Notes: generated by a model not told the origin, from the sequence alone. A DNA stretch of 64,000 bases from Oscillospiraceae bacterium (GCA_015065545.1 SVQA01000003.1:1-64000); one strand, 5' to 3'; shown: positions 23,708 to 33,181, counted from the stretch's first letter. Made by a program: numbers and translations.

Positions 23708-24762
23708 GAACAGTAAATGTAAATGCCTCTGAGAATTATAACGTATACATAGAGCAGGGAATTATTGATAACTGCGGAGAAATTGTGGGAGGACTTGTAA
23801 GGGGCCGCAGATGTGTAATTATATCTGATTCCAATGTTGCACCCTTGTATGCACAGAGAGTTGCAGATAGCCTTAAAGCTGCAGGATTCCGTACGGCTTT
23901 GTTTGAGATAGAAGCAGGCGAAAGCTCCAAAAATCCGGATAATCTGGTAAAAGCCGCAGAATTATGTGTGGAATACGGACTTACGAGAAGTGATGTTTTG
24001 GTGGCTCTCGGAGGCGGTGTGGTTACGGATTTGGGAGGACTTTGCGGAGCACTTTATCAGCGGGGAATCGCTGTGGTGCAGATTCCCACATCATTGCTTG
24101 CTATGGTAGATTCCTCTGTAGGCGGTAAAACCGCAGTAAACCTTACAAGCGGCAAAAATATGTTTGGTGTGTTTTATCAGCCAAGGGCTGTTCTTTGCGA
24201 CAGTACATTGCTAAGGACTCTGAAAGAGGAGGAATTTGCAAACGGTATGGCAGAGGTTATCAAGTACGCAGCACTCAAAGGCGGCAGAATACTTGAGATT
24301 ATTAAAGGAAATATGGAGAATAACCTTGACGAACTCATAGAGGAATGTGTTAAAATAAAGAGAGATTATGTGTGCGACGATGAATTTGATAAAGGTGTGA
24401 GACAGTTCCTCAATTTCGGTCACACGTTCGGTCACGCTATCGAGAGAATAAGCAATTTCTCTGTAGCTCACGGAAGTGCTGTGAGCATCGGTATGTGCAT
24501 TATGGCAGAGTCTTGTGAAAAGAACTCTCTCTGCAGTAAAGAGGATAAGGAGTTACTTTTGAGTCTTTGTAAAAAGTATCGTCTTCCCACCTCTTGCAAA
24601 TACTCATCGGATGATATATTTATGGCATCTATGAGCGACAAAAAACGAGAATCTTACGATATTAACATTGTGCTTTTTAAAGGATTCGGAGATTGTGAAA
24701 TTAAAAAAATACTCCTTGATGATTTGGTAGTATATTTATATAAAGGTATGGGTGAAGAATAA
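23704..24762 (+). CDS. aroB: 3-dehydroquinate synthase
   Basis: A 352-residue NAD- and metal-dependent enzyme converting DAHP to 3-dehydroquinate. GGGVVTDLGG, DSSVGGKTAVN and the metal-ligand region GHTFGHAIE are present. It overlaps tyrA (ATGA) and, by one base, aroA, so translation is coupled. Length is typical. Confidence 0.96.
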   Translation: MRTVNVNASENYNVYIEQGIIDNCGEIVGGLVRGRRCVIISDSNVAPLYAQRVADSLKAAGFRTALFEIEAGESSKNPDNLVKAAELCVEYGLTRSDVLVALGGGVVTDLGGLCGALYQRGIAVVQIPTSLLAMVDSSVGGKTAVNLTSGKNMFGVFYQPRAVLCDSTLLRTLKEEEFANGMAEVIKYAALKGGRILEIIKGNMENNLDELIEECVKIKRDYVCDDEFDKGVRQFLNFGHTFGHAIERISNFSVAHGSAVSIGMCIMAESCEKNSLCSKEDKELLLSLCKKYRLPTSCKYSSDDIFMASMSDKKRESYDINIVLFKGFGDCEIKKILLDDLVVYLYKGMGEE

Positions 24763-26015
24763 TGAAGGCTGTGGTTTATCCATCAAAGCCTGAGGGTGTT
24801 ATTAACGCAATTGCTTCAAAGTCTATGGCACACAGACTTCTTATCTGTGCCGCACTTACTGAGGGAATTACAAGAATAAGATGTGCCTCCTCGTCCGAGG
24901 ATATTGATGCAACCATCGGCTGTCTTCGGGCAATGGGAAGCAATATCGTTAAAATCGGAAATTACTACATTGTGCCGAAGATAACCGCAAAACCTTGCCA
25001 GAGCATTGTTTTTGATTGTAAGGAGAGCGGCACAACCCTGCGATTTATGATGTGCATAGCGGCAGGAATTGGACTTCGTGCGAAATTTAAGGGTAGTGAC
25101 CGACTTTTTGAAAGACCTCTTTCTCCCTTGGAAGAGGTACTGACAGAACACGGTATTGTTATAAGCCGTGACGAAAGCGGCAGAATTATCCAGAGCGGCA
25201 AAGCTTTTGGTGAAAACTATAATATAAGCGGTAATGTGAGCTCCCAGTTTATAAGCGGACTTCTTATGATGCTTCCTCTTTGCAAGGGAGTGAGCGTCAC
25301 CGTTACAGGTGAATTTGAATCAAAGCCCTATGTGGATTTAACCGTGGGAGCCTTAAAGCAGGCTGACCTCAATGTGTCGGTCGAGGACAGAAAGTATACA
25401 GTAACAGGACGCTATGATATGCGTGATACCTCGGTGGAGGGTGATTGGTCAAATTCCGCATTTTTCCTTTGTGCTTCTACTTTGGGGTTTGATGTGGCGG
25501 TGCAGGGACTTGATACAGAGTCTTTGCAGGGTGATAAAGAGCTCCTTTCTGTTCTTAAGGACTTTGGAGCAGATGTGCATATTGAAAGAAACAAGGTGTC
25601 TTGCGTTGCAAGGAAATTGAAGGGTATAGAAATTGATGCAAAAAACATTCCCGATTTAGTTCCTGTACTCTCTGTTGTTGCAGCTTTGGCAGAGGGTAAA
25701 ACAACCATAAAGGGTGCCGCAAGGCTTAAATTTAAAGAAAGCGACAGACTCAGAACTGTATGTGATATGATAAATGCTTTGGGCGGTAATTGCGAAGTTT
25801 TTGATGACGGACTTGTTATCGAAGGTGTAAAGATGTTGACGGGCGGTATGGCAGATGCCTGCAACGACCACAGAATTGCTATGTCGGCGGCAATTGCGGC
25901 TTTGAAATGTGAAGGCCCTGTTGAAATTAAAGGAGCAGAGGCAGTTAATAAATCATATCCCAATTTCTTTGAAGATTTAAGGAGTCTGGGAGTAAAAGTT
26001 GAGGTGGAGGAATAA
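24762..26015 (+). CDS. aroA: 3-phosphoshikimate 1-carboxyvinyltransferase (EPSP synthase)
   Basis: A 417-residue enzyme transferring enolpyruvate from PEP to shikimate-3-phosphate. SKSMAHR near the start, CKESGTTLRFM near residue 87 and LKFKESDRLR in the C-terminal half bind substrate in this family. The glyphosate-site loop reads ESGTTLRF rather than the commoner NAGTAxRP, placing it outside class I. Start and stop abut its operon neighbours. Confidence 0.95.
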   Translation: MKAVVYPSKPEGVINAIASKSMAHRLLICAALTEGITRIRCASSSEDIDATIGCLRAMGSNIVKIGNYYIVPKITAKPCQSIVFDCKESGTTLRFMMCIAAGIGLRAKFKGSDRLFERPLSPLEEVLTEHGIVISRDESGRIIQSGKAFGENYNISGNVSSQFISGLLMMLPLCKGVSVTVTGEFESKPYVDLTVGALKQADLNVSVEDRKYTVTGRYDMRDTSVEGDWSNSAFFLCASTLGFDVAVQGLDTESLQGDKELLSVLKDFGADVHIERNKVSCVARKLKGIEIDAKNIPDLVPVLSVVAALAEGKTTIKGAARLKFKESDRLRTVCDMINALGGNCEVFDDGLVIEGVKMLTGGMADACNDHRIAMSAAIAALKCEGPVEIKGAEAVNKSYPNFFEDLRSLGVKVEVEE

Positions 26016-26017
26016 CT

Positions 26018-27100
26018 ATGTCGGCTACCTTTGGAAATAGAATTAAAGTAACTCTTTTCGGTCAATCCCATGCATCTGCAATCGGTGCAATTGTGGACGG
26101 AGTGCCTGCAGGACTTTTTATTGATGAAGAAAAGCTTTCGGCTTTTATGGACAGACGCCGTGCAAAGAATGCACTTGCAACGGCACGTCACGAGGCAGAC
26201 AAGGTTATATTTAAGTCTGGCGTTGTGGATGGTCTTACTTGCGGTGCACCTATTTGTTTGATGATTGAGAATGGCGACACCAGGTCTCAGGATTACAAAA
26301 ATGTGCAGAGTGTTATGCGTCCTTCTCATTCCGACTTGGCGGCTTTTATTAAATACGCAGGGCAAAACGATGTTCGCGGCGGAGGTCAGTTTTCGGGCAG
26401 ACTCACAGCGGCTATGTGTGCCGCAGGTTTTATCTGTCTTGAGATACTTAAAGGAAAGGGTGTAGAGGTTGTATCTCATGTAAGCCGCATCGGGGATATT
26501 GAGGATACACCCCTTGATAATTTAAAATCTGATGAGTACCTAAATGGTATTCTCAAGGCTTCGGATTTTCCTGTAATAGATTCGGAAAAAGAGAGTAAAA
26601 TGACAGACCTTATCCTTGAGGCAAAGGGTAGGGGTGATTCCGTAGGCGGCGAGATTGAGTGTGCTGTATATAATCTGCCGAAAGGTCTGGGCAGTGATTT
26701 CTTCGGCGGACTTGAAGCTCTCATAGCTTCGGCTGTTTTCTCTGTTCCTGCTGTTAAGGGTTTGGAGTTCGGTGCAGGCTTTGAGTATGCAAAGATGACA
26801 GGCTCCATTGCAAACGATCCCTTTGTTCTTAATGATAAGGGCGATGTTTTGACAGAAACCAACAACTGTGGCGGAATACTCGGCGGTATTTCCTTCGGTA
26901 TGCCTCTTGTGTTCAGAGCAGCATTCAAGCCCACACCATCAATTGCAACTGCACAAAAAAGTGTAGATGTTATAGAAAACAAAGAGTGTGAACTCACAAT
27001 AAAAGGCAGACACGACCCCTGTATTGTACCTCGTGCGGCGGCAGTTATTGAGGCGGTTACTGCAATAGCACTTGTCAACGCAGACGGTTTCGATACATAA
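26018..27100 (+). CDS. aroC: Chorismate synthase
   Basis: A 360-residue FMN-dependent enzyme making chorismate from EPSP. It starts two bases after aroA. Signature regions FGxSHASAIGAIVDGVPAG, RPSHSDLAAFIKY, GGGQFSGRLTAA and GRHDPCIVPRA are all present. It needs reduced FMN, supplied by cellular flavin reductases in non-bifunctional (bacterial) forms such as this one. Confidence 0.97.
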   Translation: MSATFGNRIKVTLFGQSHASAIGAIVDGVPAGLFIDEEKLSAFMDRRRAKNALATARHEADKVIFKSGVVDGLTCGAPICLMIENGDTRSQDYKNVQSVMRPSHSDLAAFIKYAGQNDVRGGGQFSGRLTAAMCAAGFICLEILKGKGVEVVSHVSRIGDIEDTPLDNLKSDEYLNGILKASDFPVIDSEKESKMTDLILEAKGRGDSVGGEIECAVYNLPKGLGSDFFGGLEALIASAVFSVPAVKGLEFGAGFEYAKMTGSIANDPFVLNDKGDVLTETNNCGGILGGISFGMPLVFRAAFKPTPSIATAQKSVDVIENKECELTIKGRHDPCIVPRAAAVIEAVTAIALVNADGFDT

Positions 27101-27136
27101 TGCATTCTAAAAAATATGAATTTGGAGAGATTAAAA

Positions 27137-28276
27137 ATGTCAATTGAAAATTACAGACAGGAAATAGATAAAATCGACGAGGAGCTCGTCAGACTTTTTA
27201 ACAAAAGAATGAGTGTTATCAAAGAGGTTGCAGAGTATAAGAAAGAAAGCAAAACCCCTCTTTATGACGGCGAGCGTGAGCGTCAGCTTATAGCCAGAGC
27301 GGCAGAACGCAGTAACGAAGACACAGAACTTTATACAAGAGTTTTGTTCTCAACCCTCACAAATGTAAGCCGTGCATACCAGAGCAGAGTTCTCAACAGC
27401 GATAAAAAGCTGGCTGAGACAATCAGCACTGCTTTAGATAATACTCCCAATCTTTTCCCCGAGAGAGCAATTGTTGCTTGTCAGGGTACAGAGGGTGCAT
27501 ACTCACAGCATGCTTGCGAAAAGATGTTCAAACTTCCTCAGATTATGTATATGCAGAGCTTTGAGGCGGTTTTCAAGGCTGTTGACTCGGGACTTTGCAA
27601 GTACGGAATTCTGCCTCTTGAGAATAGCAGTGCGGGCTCTGTTACAATGGTTTACGACCTTATGTCCCGATATAATTTTTATATTGTAAGAAGTGTTCGT
27701 TGCCGTATTAATCATGCACTTCTTTCAAAGGCGACAAGTCTTTCGCAGATTAAGGAGATATGGTCTCACGAACAGGCAATTGAACAGTGTTCACAATTTC
27801 TTGCAAACAATAAGGATATTAAGGTTGTGCCCTTCAGAAATACTGCGGCAGCAGCAAAAGAGATTGCGGAGTCGGGCAGAACAGATGTGGCTGTTATTGC
27901 ATCGCCCGATTGCGGAGCACTTTACGGACTCACCGTGCTTCGTCACAATATCCGTGATAATGCCTCCAACGATACTCGTTTTATTTGCATTTCAAAGAAT
28001 CTGGAGGTTTATCCCGGTGCAGACCGCACAAGTGTAAAGCTTACCTTACCTCACAGACCCGGTTCTCTTTATCACATTCTTGCAAAATTCTTTGCATCGG
28101 GTATAAATCTCGTAAAGCTTGAGAGCCGTCCCTTGCCCGGTTCTGACTTTGAATTTATGTTTTATTTTGATGTTTCTGAGTCGGTATATTCCCCTGTGCT
28201 CTCAACGCTTCTTTGCGAACTGGATGCAGAAACAGAGGATTTTGAATATCTTGGAAGTTATACAGAGCTTGTTTGA
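27137..28276 (+). CDS. pheA: Bifunctional chorismate mutase / prephenate dehydratase (P-protein)
   Basis: A 379-residue three-domain enzyme. An AroQ-type chorismate mutase occupies about residues 1-85 (YRQEIDKIDEELVRLFNKRM). A prephenate dehydratase follows at about 110-280, with the GTEGAYSQHAC start and the TRFICIS motif. A C-terminal ACT domain (about 290-370, ESRPLPGSDF) normally senses Phe. ATG 27137 is preferred over 27116 because GGAGAG sits between them with correct spacing. It supplies phenylpyruvate for phenylalanine. Confidence 0.94.
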   Translation: MSIENYRQEIDKIDEELVRLFNKRMSVIKEVAEYKKESKTPLYDGERERQLIARAAERSNEDTELYTRVLFSTLTNVSRAYQSRVLNSDKKLAETISTALDNTPNLFPERAIVACQGTEGAYSQHACEKMFKLPQIMYMQSFEAVFKAVDSGLCKYGILPLENSSAGSVTMVYDLMSRYNFYIVRSVRCRINHALLSKATSLSQIKEIWSHEQAIEQCSQFLANNKDIKVVPFRNTAAAAKEIAESGRTDVAVIASPDCGALYGLTVLRHNIRDNASNDTRFICISKNLEVYPGADRTSVKLTLPHRPGSLYHILAKFFASGINLVKLESRPLPGSDFEFMFYFDVSESVYSPVLSTLLCELDAETEDFEYLGSYTELV

Positions 28277-28278
28277 TT

Positions 28279-29514
28279 ATGAAGAATGTTGTAGGTTTTG
28301 AAAATAAAAAATATGGTCTTCTGGGTGAGCATCTTCCTCACAGCTTTTCTCCTTTAATTCATTCATATTTTGCACATTATCCTTATGAACTTTATGAAGT
28401 ACAAAGAGATAAACTTGAAAAATGGGTGAAGAATAATGATCTTGCAGGTTACAACGTTACCATTCCATACAAAGCGGAGATAATGAAGTACTGTGACGAG
28501 CTGTCTGATACCGCAAAGAAAATCGGAGCGGTGAATACTGTTCTGAAACGTGCTGACGGTACACTCTTCGGCGATAATACAGACTACTTCGGCTTTTCTT
28601 GTATGATTGCAAAACTCGGCATTGATTTAAGAGGCAAAAAGGCTGTGGTGCTGGGTTCGGGCGGTGCATCAAAAACCGTACAGACAGTACTTTCGGAGCA
28701 GGGTGCAAAGGTAGTTGTTATCTTCCGTCAGGGTGATGACAATTACGATAACATCCAAAAGCACAAGGATGCTGTGCTTATTGTCAATGCTACTCCTGTA
28801 GGAATGTATCCTGATTGTCCCAAGTCACCCGTTGATTTGAAGGTGTTTGAGAGTTTGCAGGCGGTTTGCGACCTTATCTATAACCCTGCAAAAACAGCGC
28901 TCTTAATGCAGGCAGAGAGTATGGGCATTAAGACTTCAAACGGTCTTTTAATGCTTGTTGCACAGGCAAAAAGAGCAGTAGAAATTTTTAGATCTGTAGA
29001 AATAAATGATGGTTTAATAGATAATTTTACCGCAAAGATTGCCGATAGAGTGCTTAATATTGTTCTCATCGGTATGCCCGGTTGCGGAAAGTCAACAGTA
29101 GGCAAAATTTTGAGCGAGATAACAGGAAGAGCTTTTGCAGACAGTGACGAGGAGATTTTTAAAAAGACAGGTAAAACTCCTGCACAGATTATCGAGAATT
29201 TTGGTGTGGAGGAGTTTCGCAATATTGAAACCGAGGTTTTAAAAGAACTCTCAAAAGAGAGCGGAAGAATTTTAGCTACAGGCGGCGGTGCAGTTACTGT
29301 CAGCGAAAATTACCCACTGCTTGTACAAAACTCCAAAATTGTATTTATAGAAAGAGATTTGAGTTTACTGGCAACAGAGGGCAGACCTTTGTCACAAAAT
29401 CTTTCAAAGCTTTACGAGGAAAGACTGCCTCTCTATAAAGCTTTTGCTGATGCAGTTGTTGACGGCAACAGGGATGCACGGGCTGTTGCAGAAGACATAA
29501 TCGAAGTCTTTTAG
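28279..29514 (+). CDS. Fusion: shikimate dehydrogenase (AroE) - shikimate kinase (AroK)
   Basis: A 411-residue two-domain protein. Residues 1-250 are AroE: HSFSPLIHSYF substrate segment, NVTIPYK with catalytic Lys65, GDNTD with Asp102, and an NADP motif GSGGASK. Residues 258-411 are AroK: Walker A GMPGCGKST at 265-273, DSDEEI, and TGGGAV. It would carry out two consecutive steps, dehydroshikimate to shikimate to shikimate-3-P. The frame is uninterrupted, so this is a true fusion rather than two genes. The ATG lies 2 bases after the pheA stop; a TTG six bases earlier is an alternative start. Confidence 0.93.
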   Translation: MKNVVGFENKKYGLLGEHLPHSFSPLIHSYFAHYPYELYEVQRDKLEKWVKNNDLAGYNVTIPYKAEIMKYCDELSDTAKKIGAVNTVLKRADGTLFGDNTDYFGFSCMIAKLGIDLRGKKAVVLGSGGASKTVQTVLSEQGAKVVVIFRQGDDNYDNIQKHKDAVLIVNATPVGMYPDCPKSPVDLKVFESLQAVCDLIYNPAKTALLMQAESMGIKTSNGLLMLVAQAKRAVEIFRSVEINDGLIDNFTAKIADRVLNIVLIGMPGCGKSTVGKILSEITGRAFADSDEEIFKKTGKTPAQIIENFGVEEFRNIETEVLKELSKESGRILATGGGAVTVSENYPLLVQNSKIVFIERDLSLLATEGRPLSQNLSKLYEERLPLYKAFADAVVDGNRDARAVAEDIIEVF

Positions 29515-29525
29515 GAGATAGTGTT

Positions 29526-29954
29526 ATGAAGATAAAAGTTATAAACGGACCAAACCTTAATATGCTTGGTATCCGTGAACCGGATATTTATGGCAAAAAT
29601 ACATATAAAGATTTGTGTGAATTTATTGAAGACTTCTGCGACGAAAAGGAAGTGGACTTTGAAATCTTCCAGAGTAACTTTGAAGGTGCAATCGTGACGG
29701 AAATTCAGGAGTGTTTAGGTGAGTTTGATGCAATTGTAATCAATCCTGCGGCTTATACTCATACAAGTGTGGCAATTCTTGATGCACTCAAAGCAGTAGC
29801 GCTTCCTACAGTGGAGGTGCATCTTTCCGATATAGACGAGAGGGAGGCTTTCAGAAAATTCTCCTTCATTTCTCTTTATGCAGAAAAGGTTATAAAGGGT
29901 AAAGGCTTCGAAGGATACAAAGAAGCAATCGAATATCTTGTAAATAAATACTGA
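29526..29954 (+). CDS. aroQ: 3-dehydroquinate dehydratase type II
   Basis: A 142-residue type II dehydroquinase. INGPNLNMLGIREPDIYG holds the catalytic Tyr region, NPAAYTHTSVAI is near residues 76-87, and EVHLSDIDERE contains the His-Leu-Ser motif. It dehydrates dehydroquinate to dehydroshikimate. AGGAG lies upstream. Last gene of the aro operon; a terminator follows 6 bases after the stop. Confidence 0.96.
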   Translation: MKIKVINGPNLNMLGIREPDIYGKNTYKDLCEFIEDFCDEKEVDFEIFQSNFEGAIVTEIQECLGEFDAIVINPAAYTHTSVAILDALKAVALPTVEVHLSDIDEREAFRKFSFISLYAEKVIKGKGFEGYKEAIEYLVNKY

Positions 29955-29960
29955 ACAAGG

Positions 29961-29992
29961 TCGCAGCTCTGAGTTTCACAGCTGCGATTTTT
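29961..29992 (+). terminator. Terminator of the aro operon
   Basis: TCGCAGCT (29961-29968) pairs with AGCTGCGA (29980-29987) and is followed by five Ts. Confidence 0.88.
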
Positions 29993-30023
29993 ATTAACTT
30001 TCTTTAAACTTAAATGGTAAAAC

Positions 30024-30052
30024 TTGACTTAATAGTGGAGTAGGACTAAAAT
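30024..30052 (+). promoter_or_regulatory. htpG promoter
   Basis: TTGACT (30024-30029) and TAAAAT (30047-30052) with a 17-base spacer, 40 bases before the ATG. No CIRCE element or CtsR box is visible, so heat control, if any, is of another kind. Confidence 0.7.
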
Positions 30053-30091
30053 AGTAATATTGTTTTAAAGCTTTCGCAGGAGGTATATATT

Positions 30092-31990
30092 ATGGCAATA
30101 AAACAGTTTAAAACGGAATCAAAAAAGATGCTCGATATGATGATAAACTCCGTTTACACAAACAAAGAGATTTTTCTTCGTGAGCTTATCTCCAATGCAT
30201 CCGACGCAATCGACAAAAGATATTTCCGTTCTCTTACAGATTCTTCTTTGGGACTTGCACGTGAGGAATACGGCATCACAATTGCTGTTGATAAAGACAA
30301 CCGCACAATCACTGTTTCCGACAACGGTTGCGGTATGACAGCAGAGGATCTTGAAAATAACTTAGGTACAATTGCTCACTCCGATTCAGGCGAGTTCAAG
30401 GGCGAGAATAAGGACGAGAATATTAGCATAATCGGTCAGTTCGGTGTTGGCTTCTATTCTGCATTTATGGTTAGCTCCAAGATTGTTGTTACCACAAAGG
30501 CACTTTTGGGAGATACCGCTTATAAGTGGGAGTCTGAGGGCGTAGAGGGCTATACAATCACAGAATGCGATAAGGATACAGTAGGAACAGAAATCGTAAT
30601 GTATCTTAAAGAGGATGCAGAAAACGAGACCTACTCCGAGTTTATGGATGCTTTCCGTATTCAGAGCCTTATCCGTAAATACTCCGACTATATCCGCTAT
30701 CCTATCCGTATGAATGTAGAGACAAGTGTGCCAAAAGAAAAGGCAGAGGGTGATAACTCTCAGCCGGAGTATGAGACAATTGTGGAGAACAGAACTCTCA
30801 ACAGTATGGTTCCCTTGTGGCACAGAAAAGCCTCTGATGTTACAGATGAAGAGTATGCAGAATTTTATAAAGGTCGTTTCTACGACACAGCTCCTCCCGT
30901 GCGTACAATCCACGCAAAGATGGAGGGTAACGTTGAGTACGAAATGCTCCTTTTTATCCCTCAGAACGCACCTTATGATTATTATTCCAAAGACTACGAA
31001 AAGGGTCTTCAGCTTTACAGCGACGGTGTAATGATTATGGAGAAATGTGCTGATTTACTGCCGGATTACTTTAACTTTATCCGTGGTGTAGTAGACAGCT
31101 CCGATTTAACTCTCAATATTTCAAGAGAGACTCTTCAGCAAAATTATCAGGTTAAGACTATAGCAAAGAGCATCGAGAAAAAGATTAAGAACGAGCTTTT
31201 AAAGCTTCAGAAAGAAAACAGAGAAAAGTACGAGGATTTCTGGAAATCCTTTGGTGCACAGATTAAATTCGGTGTATACAACAACTATGGTATAAACAAA
31301 GAAGCTCTGCAGGATTTACTTGTATTCCGCTGTACTTCGGGGGAGAGATTTATTACTCTCAAGGAGTATGTAGAGGCTATGCCTGAGAGCCAGAAGGCTG
31401 TGTATTATGCATTTGCAGAGAGTGCAGAGCTGGCTATGAAGCTTCCTCGTACACAGGCTGTTTTGGAAAAAGGCTTCGATGTGTTTCTCCTCACAGATGA
31501 TATTGACGAGTTTGCTCTTGGTGCTATCAATATGTATAGCGACAAGCCCTTTAAGAATGTAACCGCAGGCGACCTTGACATTTCAACAGAAGATGAAAAG
31601 GATGCTCTTAAAAAAGCAAACGAAGAGTATAACGAAATGTTTGTGGCTATGCAGGAAACTCTTGAGGGTAAGGTTAAGGCTGTCCGTTTCTCCGGCTCTT
31701 TGGGCGATAACCCCATAAGCCTTTCAAGCGAAGGCTACATTTCTGCAGAAATGGCTAAAATTTTGAGCCGTATGCCCGGAAACGAGATGTTTGCTCACGC
31801 TGATATGGCTCTGGAGATCAATTTAAACCACAAGCTTTCAGATACACTTAAAACTCTCTTTGCAGAGAATAAGGAAAAATTTGACCTTTACACAAAGATT
31901 CTTTATGCTCAGGCTCGCCAGATAAGCGGTCTGGAAACAGAGAATCCCGTAGACCTTACCAATATGATTTGTCAGTTAATGACAGATTAA
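30092..31990 (+). CDS. htpG: Molecular chaperone HtpG (Hsp90 family)
   Basis: A 632-residue GHKL-type ATPase chaperone. The N-terminal ATP site has ELISNASDAIDK, DNGCGMT and GQFGVGFYSAFMV. Middle and C-terminal dimerisation domains follow. It assists folding and remodelling of client proteins in the cytoplasm. GCAGGAGGT lies before the ATG. Single-gene unit located immediately before the ctsR stress operon. Confidence 0.97.
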   Translation: MAIKQFKTESKKMLDMMINSVYTNKEIFLRELISNASDAIDKRYFRSLTDSSLGLAREEYGITIAVDKDNRTITVSDNGCGMTAEDLENNLGTIAHSDSGEFKGENKDENISIIGQFGVGFYSAFMVSSKIVVTTKALLGDTAYKWESEGVEGYTITECDKDTVGTEIVMYLKEDAENETYSEFMDAFRIQSLIRKYSDYIRYPIRMNVETSVPKEKAEGDNSQPEYETIVENRTLNSMVPLWHRKASDVTDEEYAEFYKGRFYDTAPPVRTIHAKMEGNVEYEMLLFIPQNAPYDYYSKDYEKGLQLYSDGVMIMEKCADLLPDYFNFIRGVVDSSDLTLNISRETLQQNYQVKTIAKSIEKKIKNELLKLQKENREKYEDFWKSFGAQIKFGVYNNYGINKEALQDLLVFRCTSGERFITLKEYVEAMPESQKAVYYAFAESAELAMKLPRTQAVLEKGFDVFLLTDDIDEFALGAINMYSDKPFKNVTAGDLDISTEDEKDALKKANEEYNEMFVAMQETLEGKVKAVRFSGSLGDNPISLSSEGYISAEMAKILSRMPGNEMFAHADMALEINLNHKLSDTLKTLFAENKEKFDLYTKILYAQARQISGLETENPVDLTNMICQLMTD

Positions 31991-32061
31991 TTTGATCTTT
32001 GATTTGTTGTAAATTTTGAGAAAATCAAAGAAAAATTAAGAAAATCGAAGATATATAAAGA

Positions 32062-32097
32062 AAACTCCGTCAAAGTGTGCGTGCTTTGGCGGAGTTT
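32062..32097 (+). terminator. Probable htpG terminator
   Basis: AAACTCCG-CAAAG (32062-32075) pairs with CTTTG-CGGAGTTT (32084-32097) with single-base internal mismatches. The following TGACTTTTA is only partly T-rich and already belongs to the CtsR operator, so the hairpin overlaps the next promoter region. Confidence 0.6.
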
Positions 32098-32165
32098 GAC
32101 TTTTACTGACTTTGACTTTCTCTGACTATTAGTGTAAAATAAAGTCAAGGTCAGGGAAGGTCAAA
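32095..32165 (+). promoter_or_regulatory. CtsR operators overlapping the ctsR operon promoter
   Basis: Three matches to the CtsR heptad repeat (GGTCAAA-NAN-GGTCAAA) are visible. Two are in inverse orientation, TTTGACT-TTT-ACTGACT (32095-32111) and TTTGACT-TTC-TCTGACT (32111-32127). One is direct, GGTCAGG-GAA-GGTCAAA (32149-32165). The promoter TTGACT (32112-32117)-17-TAAAAT (32135-32140) lies between and under them, so CtsR binding would block RNA polymerase. This matches autoregulation known for ctsR-mcsA-mcsB-clpC operons. Confidence 0.9.
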
Positions 32166-32206
32166 AAGATAATGACCGATTTCCTTAATTTTTTGGAGGT
32201 GACAGT

Positions 32207-32653
32207 ATGCGACTAAGTGATATGCTGACGCAATATATAATGGAAATGATAGAGGCAGAGGGTAATGCAGAGATAAAAAGAAACGAGCTTGCAGACCGCT
32301 TCGGCTGTGTGCCCAGTCAGATTAACTATGTGCTTACATCCCGATTTACTCCCGAGCAGGGATATATTATTGAAAGCCGTCGAGGCGGCGGAGGCTATAT
32401 CCGAATAACACGAGTTGTATCTGATAAAGCTACTACCCTAATGCATCTTATCAACTCAATCGGAGCAGAACTTGATAATATTACCTCAGAGGTAATGATT
32501 AAAAACCTGTGTGCAAGGTCAATAATCTCAAGTGAAGCCGCAAGGCTTATGCTCACCGCAGGTGCAGACCGCACACTGCAGGCAGTAATACCTGCACAGA
32601 GGGATAAGGTGCGAGCTTCGATTTATAAGAATATGCTTCTTGCGCTTGTATAA
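32207..32653 (+). CDS. ctsR: Transcriptional repressor CtsR
   Basis: A 148-residue heat-sensing repressor. The N-terminal winged helix-turn-helix contains FGCVPSQINYVLTSRFTPEQGYIIESRRGGGGYIRI, whose glycine-rich wing is the thermosensor of the family; a helical dimerisation domain follows. First gene of the class III stress operon, directly behind three CtsR boxes. GGAGGT precedes the ATG. Confidence 0.96.
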   Translation: MRLSDMLTQYIMEMIEAEGNAEIKRNELADRFGCVPSQINYVLTSRFTPEQGYIIESRRGGGGYIRITRVVSDKATTLMHLINSIGAELDNITSEVMIKNLCARSIISSEAARLMLTAGADRTLQAVIPAQRDKVRASIYKNMLLALV

Positions 32654-32670
32654 ATAAAGGAGGAGTTTAT

Positions 32671-33180
32671 ATGAAATGTCAGAAATGTAAAGTAAACGAT
32701 GCAACAACTCACATCAAACGAATTGTAAACGGAAAATACACCGAGTATATTTTGTGTGCCGATTGTGCTCACGAAATGGGATTTGATAATGTTTTTGATA
32801 CCTCGATGCCAGATATGTTCGGTGGTTTACTGACCAGTATCTTCGGTGCGGCACTACCTTCTCGTTCGCAGGCAACCCGCTGTCCTGTCTGCTCAAGTAC
32901 TTACGGTGATATTAAGAACACAGGCAAGGTAGGCTGTGCTTCTTGCTACGATATTTTTTTGCAGGAGCTTCTGCCCTCAATTAAGGGTATCCACGGAAAC
33001 ACACAGCATTGCGGCAAGGTTTCAGAGGGCGTATGTTCTGAGGTTAATGCTTCTGAGCAAAAGTCAACGGAGCTTACTGTTGAGGAGCTTAAAGCAGAGC
33101 TTCAGAATGCAATAAAGGAACAGAACTTTGAGCTTGCAGCAGAGCTTCGTGATAAAATTAAAGAAAGAGAGGGAGCATAA
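32671..33180 (+). CDS. mcsA: McsA, activator of protein arginine kinase
   Basis: A 169-residue protein with zinc-binding CxxC pairs (CQKC at 3-6, CADC near 29-32, CPVC and CASC further on) and a C-terminal UVR motif (KEQNFELAAELRDKIKEREGA). McsA stimulates McsB and modulates CtsR. AAAGGAGGAG lies upstream; it stops directly before mcsB. Confidence 0.94.
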   Translation: MKCQKCKVNDATTHIKRIVNGKYTEYILCADCAHEMGFDNVFDTSMPDMFGGLLTSIFGAALPSRSQATRCPVCSSTYGDIKNTGKVGCASCYDIFLQELLPSIKGIHGNTQHCGKVSEGVCSEVNASEQKSTELTVEELKAELQNAIKEQNFELAAELRDKIKEREGA

Positions 33181-33181
33181 A

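Noticed and set aside
25412..26479. A 355-codon minus-strand ORF opposite aroA/aroC
   Set aside because: Shadow of two well-supported shikimate genes; no ribosome site or domain.
31996..32031. Inverted repeat TCTTTGATTT/AAATCAAAGA after htpG as terminator
   Set aside because: It is followed by As rather than Ts on the plus strand; the hairpin at 32062-32097 is the better candidate.
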